Assembly: GCA_021443945.1 (NCBI GenBank)
Contig: JABUSF010000003.1
Coordinates: 174,300-179,825 of the forward strand
Source of the DNA: Ileibacterium sp.
GTDB lineage: Bacteria; Bacillota_I; Bacilli_A; Erysipelotrichales; Erysipelotrichaceae
DNA length: 5,526 bases
Direction of reading: 5' to 3'
Positions 1 to 4,100 of the stretch are shown piece by piece. Position 1 is the first letter of the stretch; each line of letters opens with the position of its first letter. The notes under the pieces are model-generated. The model saw only the letters and a program-made list of their open reading frames with translations. It was not told the DNA's origin and did not search any database. Position numbers and translations under genes: made by a program.

Positions 1-159
1 AAATCCAGCTCCTATCCAGTCACCATGCGGGATGAAACCCACCCCTACAGGATCTATGCCAGACCTCTGGTGACTGTGGACGAGACTGGACGTGTCCGCC
101 ATGATCCGGCAGCCGTTCGGGAAGCCGTTGAGGAAATATTGACCGATTTAGTTGAATGA
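1..159 (+). CDS. 3' end of a YvcK/CofD-like gluconeogenesis factor gene (partial)
   Basis: The first 52 codons are open from the left edge and stop at TGA 157-159. The start lies outside the window. The visible tail has a segment reading GRVRHDPAAV followed by an amphipathic helix that ends the protein. This fits the C-terminus of the YvcK family, where a short strand with an RHD motif precedes a last helix. YvcK proteins are CofD-like Rossmann proteins needed in Bacillus subtilis for growth on gluconeogenic carbon sources and for normal cell shape. In most Bacillota yvcK lies directly upstream of whiA, as here, with 12 bases between the two. The identification rests on this short motif plus the whiA neighbour, so it is probable rather than certain. 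No catalytic part can be assessed. Confidence 0.62.
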   Translation, partial: KSSSYPVTMRDETHPYRIYARPLVTVDETGRVRHDPAAVREAVEEILTDLVE

Positions 160-160
160 G

Positions 161-168
161 AAGGAGGG
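161..168 (+). promoter_or_regulatory. Strong ribosome binding site of whiA
   Basis: AAGGAGGG directly follows the upstream stop codon and lies 3 bases before ATG 172. The core AGGAGG (162-167) is 4 bases from the start, somewhat close. It fixes the whiA start at 172, which also gives the N-terminus MSFSSDVK expected for WhiA. Confidence 0.85.
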
Positions 169-171
169 CCT

Positions 172-1110
172 ATGTCGTTTTCAAGTGATGTCAAAGTTGA
201 AATCTGCAAAAGTCCTCTGAAAGAAGGGGCCGCCAAAGCACAGCTTTGCGCCCTTTTTTTAATGAGAGCCAGTTTGAACCGTTCCCGAATGTCCAGCTAC
301 CTGTCCTTTCAGACAGAGAACGCGGCCATTGCAAAGCATGTTTTTTCGCTGGTGAAGCAGGAGTTTGGAGTCAATCCGCAGCTTTCCGTCATCAAAAAGA
401 TGACGCTGAAGAAAAACAACATCTACCAGGTGCGCATTTATGAGAATGTGACGGATATTCTGGAAGCTCTGACCATATTAAGGGAAAGCGGACTGTATAC
501 CGTTCCTTCTTTTAAGCTGACCCGTTCGGAGAAAAATGCCCGGGCTTTTCTGCAGGGAGCTTTTTTGGCAGGCGGATCCATTAACAATCCAAAAACGACG
601 AATTATCATATGGAAATCAGCACGAGCCGCGAAGAACTTGCCCTGTATCTGCAAAAGCTGATGACTCGTTTTTTTATGCCGGCCAAAATCATTGAGCGCA
701 AAGGAAATTGGGTGGTGTATTTAAAAGCGGGAGAAAAAATCGGAGATTTTCTGCGTCTGGCGGATGCATCGGAAGCTCTTTTTGAATTTGAGGATGCAAG
801 AATTCAGCGGGACTTTTACAATCAAATGAAGCGGCTGGACAACTGCGAAGTAGCCAATGAAATGAAATCCATCAAAGCGGCGCAAAAGCAGCTGGAAGCC
901 ATTCGCCGTCTGGAAGAAAGCCGAATCGCTGTTCCGGAAAAAATTGCCAGAGTGATGGAGATTCGCAAAAAGAATCCGGAAGCCAGCATGATCGAAATGT
1001 GCGATGCCGTATATTTGGAATATGGGGAAACCATTACCAAATCAGGGATGAAGCACCGTCTGGCTAAAATTCGGGAAATGGCAGCCGCGCTGGATGATGG
1101 AGACAGCTGA
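172..1110 (+). CDS. whiA: WhiA DNA-binding protein (sporulation/cell-division regulator family)
   Basis: This 312-residue protein has the usual WhiA length and architecture. The N-terminus MSFSSDVKVEI matches the family. Residues about 15-200 form the two-part LAGLIDADG-like fold, whose best preserved motif is FLQGAFLAGGSINNP (about residues 125-139). The C-terminal region (about 225-312) carries the WhiA helix-turn-helix, ending in TKSGMKHRLAKIREMA. WhiA is related to homing endonucleases but lacks the acidic catalytic residues (AGG replaces the DADG core), so it binds DNA without cutting it. In Streptomyces it activates sporulation septation genes with WhiB. In Bacillus subtilis it is nucleoid-associated and influences cell division and chromosome segregation. 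The start is fixed by a strong ribosome binding site. The gene follows a yvcK-like gene as in most Bacillota, and its stop overlaps the next start by one base (TGATG). Confidence 0.96.
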   Translation: MSFSSDVKVEICKSPLKEGAAKAQLCALFLMRASLNRSRMSSYLSFQTENAAIAKHVFSLVKQEFGVNPQLSVIKKMTLKKNNIYQVRIYENVTDILEALTILRESGLYTVPSFKLTRSEKNARAFLQGAFLAGGSINNPKTTNYHMEISTSREELALYLQKLMTRFFMPAKIIERKGNWVVYLKAGEKIGDFLRLADASEALFEFEDARIQRDFYNQMKRLDNCEVANEMKSIKAAQKQLEAIRRLEESRIAVPEKIARVMEIRKKNPEASMIEMCDAVYLEYGETITKSGMKHRLAKIREMAAALDDGDS

Positions 1111-1637
1111 TGAGAAAAAAAATATGGCGGGCAGGCGCCGCTTTGCTTCTTTGCGGATGCGTGCGCGTACCTGAACCTTTAAAACAGACATTTACTCTGG
1201 AGCTTGGAGCGGATGTTTACGGCAATCCAAGACTGTATGTGGAAGACAAAGAAGCAGATCTCAGCGAGATCGACGTGGTCGTCCATACCCCTGGAGTAAC
1301 GAAAAAAAACAACCGGTTTGTAACCACCGGTTCTGACTTTCTGGCCGTGGGAGAATATGATTTTGCCCTGGCTCACAACAATACGCAAGTGCCTTTTAAA
1401 GTCAAAATAAAGGACACTCTGGCTCCTGTTCCCACAAAAAATGTGGACCGTCTGGAAGTGGCGATGGGAGCTCCCTTGAACTGGGCGGAAATCTTTGAGG
1501 CCACCGATCTGTCAGGGGTGTATTACGAGGGACCGGAAGCTGCAAATTTTGACCGGGGTGAAACACCTGTCAAAGTCAGAATTTACGACCGGTTTGGAAA
1601 CAGCGTATATAAAGATGTAGTTATTGAGGTTTCATGA
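1110..1637 (+). CDS. Small lipoprotein with tandem Ig-like beta-sandwich domains
   Basis: The 175-residue product begins with a basic n-region (MRKKIWR), a short hydrophobic stretch and LLCGC, a lipobox whose modified cysteine would be C17. Cys at the -2 position is uncommon but compatible. The mature part looks all-beta. Residues about 24-101 form one domain ending in VPFKVKIKDTLAPV, the typical junction between bacterial Ig-like (DUF5011/HYR-type) repeats. Residues about 112-175 form a second domain ending in TPVKVRIYDRFGNSVYKDVVIEV. It is therefore expected to be anchored on the outer face of the membrane as a binding or scaffold protein. The start overlaps the whiA stop by one base, with GGAG at 1099-1102 as ribosome binding site, and the end overlaps the next gene by four bases. 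No FMN-binding or flavinylation motif is seen. Its partner is unknown; the operon suggests it works with the two membrane proteins that follow. Confidence 0.8.
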   Translation: MRKKIWRAGAALLLCGCVRVPEPLKQTFTLELGADVYGNPRLYVEDKEADLSEIDVVVHTPGVTKKNNRFVTTGSDFLAVGEYDFALAHNNTQVPFKVKIKDTLAPVPTKNVDRLEVAMGAPLNWAEIFEATDLSGVYYEGPEAANFDRGETPVKVRIYDRFGNSVYKDVVIEVS

Positions 1638-1993
1638 AAAAAGCAGACTATTTACTGATCTGTGCACTGATGGTATTTTCCGCCGGAGCTTTAATTCCTT
1701 TGGCTTTTTCCCGAAAAGAGGCCAGCCGGGCCGTTGTTCAGGTAAGAAATAAAGAAATTATGGCCATTGACCTGCTCAAGGATGCCAATTACACCGTGCA
1801 GGGAACCAACGGGCCTGTCAACATTGAAGTCAAGGACGGAGCCATCCGGGTGACACAGGAAAATTCACCTCATCATTACTGCAGCAAACAGGGGTTTGTT
1901 GACTCTGTCAACACGCCCATTGTCTGCCTGCCCAATGAAACGGTGATCACGATTGAAGGGGAAGATGAATCAGAGGATACGGTGATCTCATGA
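1634..1993 (+). CDS. Membrane-anchored NusG domain II protein (EetA-like)
   Basis: The 119-residue protein has one N-terminal membrane segment (about residues 6-25) and an extracytoplasmic beta domain. The conserved NusG_II (DUF1312) signature is visible: C83-x3-G87 followed by IVCLPNETVITIEG (96-109), so C83 and C98 are the family's paired cysteines and might form a disulfide outside the cell. Despite the name it lacks the NGN domain of the transcription factor NusG and is not expected to bind RNA polymerase. In many Bacillota this gene lies just before a Gx-transporter-like gene, as here, and the pair corresponds to EetA and EetB of Gram-positive extracellular electron transfer loci. That functional link is inference. 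ATG 1634 overlaps the previous stop (ATGA), GAGG at 1626-1629 serves as ribosome binding site, and the end overlaps the next start by four bases. Confidence 0.8.
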   Translation: MKKADYLLICALMVFSAGALIPLAFSRKEASRAVVQVRNKEIMAIDLLKDANYTVQGTNGPVNIEVKDGAIRVTQENSPHHYCSKQGFVDSVNTPIVCLPNETVITIEGEDESEDTVIS

Positions 1994-2511
1994 AGACGAG
2001 TTCTACAAAAAAAGCAGTGGTTCTGGCTTTCCTGGTGGCTGCGGGAATTCTCATGCAGCTGATTGAAAGCTTTTTTCCTGTTGTGATGATCGTTCCTGGC
2101 TACAAAATTGGCCTGGCCAACATTACCGGCCTGTTTGCCCTGTATGCCTATGGGATCAAAGAGATGTGGATTGTAACTTTGCTGAGGATTTTTCTGTCGG
2201 CTCTTGCACAGGGAAGCATTTTTTCTGTTTCTTTTGCTTTGTCCATGACGGGAGGACTTATGGGCCTTGCTGCCATGAGTCTGGCATACAAATGCGGCTG
2301 GTTTTCCATTTATGGCGTCAGCACCGCAGGGGCCGCTGCTCACAGTTTTGGGCAGGTACTGGCCATTTCCTGGATCTACCAGCAGTTCTTTATGCAGCTT
2401 TTTCTTCCTGTTTTAACCGCATTGTCCATTGTATCGGGTCTTGCCATCGCCATGCTGACCAGCATGCTGCTGACCAGACTGCGCTTTAGCAGGGCTCTGG
2501 AAAGGGGATAA
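1990..2511 (+). CDS. Gx transporter / heptaprenyl diphosphate synthase component I-like membrane protein (EetB-like)
   Basis: The 173-residue, very hydrophobic protein has about six membrane segments (roughly 9-29, 40-55, 59-77, 79-100, 106-128 and 138-162). Family marks include E26 at the end of helix 1, PGYKIGLANI (36-45), LLRIFLSALAQGS (64-76) and the TAGAAAHSFGQ stretch (112-122). These fit the Hpre_diP_synt_I/Gx transporter family. The old name component I of heptaprenyl diphosphate synthase is misleading, since nothing here resembles the prenyltransferase Asp-rich motifs. The fold resembles small-molecule S-component-like transporters. In extracellular electron transfer loci the equivalent protein is EetB, of unresolved function. 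The start overlaps the NusG_II gene by four bases (ATGA), with GGTGA (1981-1985) upstream, and the TAA stop is one base before the next start. Tight coupling implies the two proteins act together, but the substrate is unknown. Confidence 0.8.
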   Translation: MKTSSTKKAVVLAFLVAAGILMQLIESFFPVVMIVPGYKIGLANITGLFALYAYGIKEMWIVTLLRIFLSALAQGSIFSVSFALSMTGGLMGLAAMSLAYKCGWFSIYGVSTAGAAAHSFGQVLAISWIYQQFFMQLFLPVLTALSIVSGLAIAMLTSMLLTRLRFSRALERG

Positions 2512-2512
2512 G

Positions 2513-3139
2513 ATGGAAGACCGATATCTGAAAGCTTTGAACTTTATCGAAAATCAGCAGAAAAACACCATTGCAGGGTTTGGAGTGGAGTCAGATGATT
2601 TTGAAGCTATGGTCAAAGATATGACCGGTGAAAAAATCTCGGGGAATGCTTATGCCAAGGTTCTGGAGGTGTACTGCCGGCGATATGCCAAAAAAGACGA
2701 CCGGCAGATGGCGGTCAATTACTGTATCATGCAGATGAACCGGCTGCACAAAGCAAGACTGGACAAAAATATTCAGGGGATGTATCCCAAAAACAGTTTT
2801 AAAAACCCGGAGGAAGAGTTTGCGCAGATGTTTTTAAAGGAACATCCTGATCTGTATCGGGAAATGGAAGAGACCATCCTGAAGAAACTGGTTTTGGCTT
2901 TAAGTGCCCTGACCGTTGTGATGATGGCTTTTTCGGTTCTGGTGATTCATTTGCCCTTCTTTTTCTGCCTGATTCTGCAGGCTGGAATTGCTGCGGTTCT
3001 GTATTTTGCAGGAAAACAGTACCTTTGCCCCATGCTGATTGAAGACAGAATGAGCCGCATGATCCGATTTCTGGATCCAATCCATCAAAATTTTGAAAAA
3101 AGAATGGGGATTGCCGCACCGAAACCCTTTGCATTTTAA
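2513..3139 (+). CDS. Uncharacterised protein with C-terminal two-helix membrane hairpin
   Basis: I do not recognise this 208-residue protein. Residues 1-123 are soluble, charged and mostly helical, with Lys/Arg and Met rich stretches (for example VYCRRYAKKDDRQMAVNY near 53-70). Two hydrophobic segments follow back to back: about 126-146 (LVLALSALTVVMMAF...) and about 148-167 (PFFFCLILQAGIAAVLYFAG). They are separated only by a tight HLP turn, so both ends should lie on the same side, presumably the cytoplasm. A basic amphipathic tail follows. No enzyme motif is visible. The start ATG 2513 is one base after the upstream TAA and is preceded by AAAGGGG (2501-2507). It is the last gene of the cotranscribed group, after the Gx-like gene, and is followed by the rex promoter. 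Codon use and composition resemble its neighbours, with no sign of transfer. The coding call is firm; the function is open. Confidence 0.82.
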   Translation: MEDRYLKALNFIENQQKNTIAGFGVESDDFEAMVKDMTGEKISGNAYAKVLEVYCRRYAKKDDRQMAVNYCIMQMNRLHKARLDKNIQGMYPKNSFKNPEEEFAQMFLKEHPDLYREMEETILKKLVLALSALTVVMMAFSVLVIHLPFFFCLILQAGIAAVLYFAGKQYLCPMLIEDRMSRMIRFLDPIHQNFEKRMGIAAPKPFAF

Positions 3140-3173
3140 CCGGAAATCATAAAACTCATTTTCTTTGTTTATT

Positions 3174-3191
3174 TTTCGAGAAAATTCACAA
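3174..3191 (+). promoter_or_regulatory. Rex operator (ROP site) in the rex promoter
   Basis: The 18-base site TTTCGAGAAAATTCACAA matches the Rex consensus TTGTGAAWWWWTTCACAA at 15 of 18 positions. The right half (TTCACAA) is perfect, the left half is degenerate at three positions, and the centre is A-rich. It overlaps the -35 box of the rex promoter, so bound Rex would block RNA polymerase. The gene downstream encodes Rex itself, which makes negative autoregulation relieved by high NADH the natural reading. Confidence 0.8.
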
Positions 3192-3213
3192 ATGGCAGGA
3201 ATCATGTTATGAT
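3185..3213 (+). promoter_or_regulatory. Sigma-A promoter of rex with extended -10
   Basis: TTCACA (3185-3190, 5 of 6 matches to TTGACA) is followed by a 17-base spacer and TATGAT (3208-3213, 5 of 6 matches to TATAAT). A TG one base upstream of the -10 (3205-3206) gives an extended -10. Transcription should start around 3219-3221, only about 12 bases before the rex start codon. The -35 box lies inside the Rex operator. Confidence 0.78.
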
Positions 3214-3231
3214 GTCTTCGGTGATTGAAAT

Positions 3232-3876
3232 ATGAAGAATGCAAATCCTGTTCCAAAGGCAACCCTTCAGCGATACCCTGTGTATTTGAAGGCCTTGCGC
3301 AAACTTCAAAAAAACGGTGTATCTAAAATCATGTCCAAGGAACTTTCTCAGTTTGTGGACATTGAGCCTACAACCATCCGCCGTGACTTCTCCTTTTTAG
3401 GAAGTCTGGGCAAGCAGGGATATGGATACGATGTAAATAAACTGATTGAGATTTTTAATTCTGAGCTTGGGGTAGACTTCGATGAAAAGATTATCCTTGT
3501 GGGCGCAGGAAACCTGGGCAAAGCCCTGCTCAACTACAACAAGTGGGATTATGTCGTCGGAGAAATTACCTGTGCTTTTGACTCGGATCCTGCAAAAGTA
3601 GGCAGTATTTTTGGAATTGAAGTCTACAGTATGGACAGCCTGGAGGAAAAAATGCCGGAAGGCTGCCGGATTGCGATTCTGACAATTTCAGAAAATGTGC
3701 AGAAAACCGTTGACAGACTCATTGAAAACGGTATAACAGGTATTGTGGATTTTACACATCAGCATTTCCAGGTTCCCAGAGGAGTCGTTGTGAAAGTCGT
3801 TGATGTGGTCAGCTCGATTCAGGAGCTGGTATTCACCACCAATTCTATGGATACAAATACAACCGCTGAGAAATAG
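3232..3876 (+). CDS. rex: Redox-sensing transcriptional repressor Rex
   Basis: The 214-residue protein has the full family length. The N-terminal winged helix runs from PKATLQRYPVYLKAL (8-22) through SKELSQFVDIEPTTIRRDFS (35-54) to the wing LGKQGYGYDV (59-68). It is followed by a Rossmann NAD(H)-binding domain with GAGNLG (91-96) and an acidic residue at the end of the second strand in CAFDSDP (D117 or D119). The C-terminal helix (about 190-204) is the domain-swapped dimer element. Rex senses the NADH/NAD+ ratio: it represses fermentation, respiration and NADH-reoxidising genes when NADH is low, and leaves DNA when NADH binds. ATG 3232 is the only possible start because an in-frame TGA (3226-3228) lies just upstream. 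A near-consensus Rex operator overlaps its promoter. The stop codon falls inside the T-box leader of asnS. Confidence 0.97.
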   Translation: MKNANPVPKATLQRYPVYLKALRKLQKNGVSKIMSKELSQFVDIEPTTIRRDFSFLGSLGKQGYGYDVNKLIEIFNSELGVDFDEKIILVGAGNLGKALLNYNKWDYVVGEITCAFDSDPAKVGSIFGIEVYSMDSLEEKMPEGCRIAILTISENVQKTVDRLIENGITGIVDFTHQHFQVPRGVVVKVVDVVSSIQELVFTTNSMDTNTTAEK

Positions 3877-3946
3877 GACCTTTATCCAGATTCAGGCAAA
3901 GAGAGCCGGCATACAGGTGAAAGCCGGAGCTGAACGGGCTAAAAGC

Positions 3947-3949
3947 AAC
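3947..3949 (+). promoter_or_regulatory. Probable AAC (Asn) specifier codon of the T-box
   Basis: AAC lies one base 3' of the Stem I helix that closes with C3880-G3945, on the 3' side of an internal loop facing AATAGGAC. This is the normal place for a specifier, and AAC pairs with the GUU anticodon of tRNA-Asn, matching the downstream gene. The assignment is from a fold drawn by eye; GAC at 3963-3965 is a weaker alternative. Confidence 0.62.
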
Positions 3950-4030
3950 GCCTATGGAGCTGGACTGGAGAATGAAGTAGACAGTCCCGGAAAGCCGCCG
4001 TTATGGCTTCAAGCGCTCGTCAAGAGAATC

Positions 4031-4044
4031 AGGATGGCACCGCG
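4031..4044 (+). promoter_or_regulatory. T-box sequence, tRNA acceptor-end binding bulge
   Basis: AGGATGGCACCGCG differs from the consensus AGGGTGGNACCGCG at one fixed position. The bulge UGGC (4035-4038) would pair with a tRNA 3' end GCCA, that is discriminator G73, which bacterial tRNA-Asn carries. This agrees with the AAC specifier and with asnS as the controlled gene. Confidence 0.9.
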
Positions 4045-4053
4045 GTCATTAAT

Positions 4054-4082
4054 CGTTCCTGCTTTGCAGGGGCGTTTTTTTT
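4054..4082 (+). terminator. Intrinsic terminator of the T-box leader
   Basis: CGTTCCTGC (4054-4062) and GCAGGGGCG (4066-4074) form a nine-pair stem, including two G-U pairs, with a TTT loop, followed by eight T residues (4075-4082). The left arm includes the TCCT that pairs with the T-box AGGA in the antiterminator, so the two structures exclude each other. Confidence 0.92.
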
Positions 4083-4088
4083 ATTAAT

Positions 4089-4095
4089 AAGGAGG
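4089..4095 (+). promoter_or_regulatory. Ribosome binding site of asnS
   Basis: AAGGAGG lies 5 bases before ATG 4101 and just after the T-box terminator. It fixes the asnS start and lies outside the terminator hairpin, so control is by transcription rather than by hiding this site. Confidence 0.9.
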
Positions 4096-4100
4096 ACATT

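Larger units (their letters stand above)
3863..4082 (+). ncRNA. T-box leader (tRNA-Asn-sensing riboswitch) of asnS
   Basis: The leader shows the core elements of a T-box. In Stem I, CTTT (3880-3883) pairs with AAAG (3942-3945), TCC (3885-3887) with GGG (3936-3938), and TTCAG (3891-3895) with CTGAA (3930-3934). Then come the conserved AGAGAG (3900-3905) and a distal CCGGC/GCCGG stem (3906-3910, 3923-3927) with GGTGAA in its loop. A second hairpin, AAGCC/GGCTT (3992-3996, 4005-4009), displays the CCGTTA loop typical of the Stem II region. The T-box sequence AGGATGGCACCGCG (4031-4044) precedes a terminator. Uncharged tRNA would stabilise the antiterminator, in which AGGA (4031-4034) pairs with TCCT (4057-4060), and let asnS be transcribed. 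The 5' edge is approximate: a base stem CCGCT (3863-3867) with AGCTGG (3958-3963) is tentative and puts the leader inside the end of rex. Confidence 0.93.

Noticed and set aside
254..260. T7 runs in whiA (here and at 669-675) as programmed slippage sites
   Set aside because: They encode ordinary Leu/Phe codons in a conserved full-length protein, with no adjacent structure and no useful alternative frame.
172..1110. An active LAGLIDADG homing endonuclease
   Set aside because: The acidic catalytic residues are missing and the C-terminal helix-turn-helix and neighbours are those of WhiA.
1110..1637. Flavinylated (FMN-binding, PplA-like) lipoprotein
   Set aside because: No D-x-x-S/T-G-A-S/T flavin attachment motif is present. 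The sequence looks like Ig-like repeats.
1634..1993. Reading the NusG domain II gene as a transcription elongation factor
   Set aside because: It has an N-terminal membrane segment and no NGN or KOW arrangement, so the domain is extracytoplasmic and the NusG name is only historical.
1876..2343. A 155-codon open frame on the - strand across the NusG_II and Gx-like genes
   Set aside because: It lies opposite two well-recognised genes, has no ribosome binding site of note, and its product has no recognisable fold.
1990..2511. Reading this gene as a prenyl diphosphate synthase subunit
   Set aside because: The protein is almost entirely membrane helices and has no Asp-rich prenyltransferase motif. 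The family name is an annotation legacy.
3140..3180. Possible terminator between the 208-residue gene and rex
   Set aside because: Only a weak AT-only pairing (GAAAT with ATTTTC) before a T-rich stretch can be drawn. It lacks a GC stem, so readthrough into rex is possible.
3800..4087. A 95-codon + strand frame running from the end of rex through the T-box
   Set aside because: It overlaps rex and crosses the structured leader and terminator. The RNA structure explains this region.
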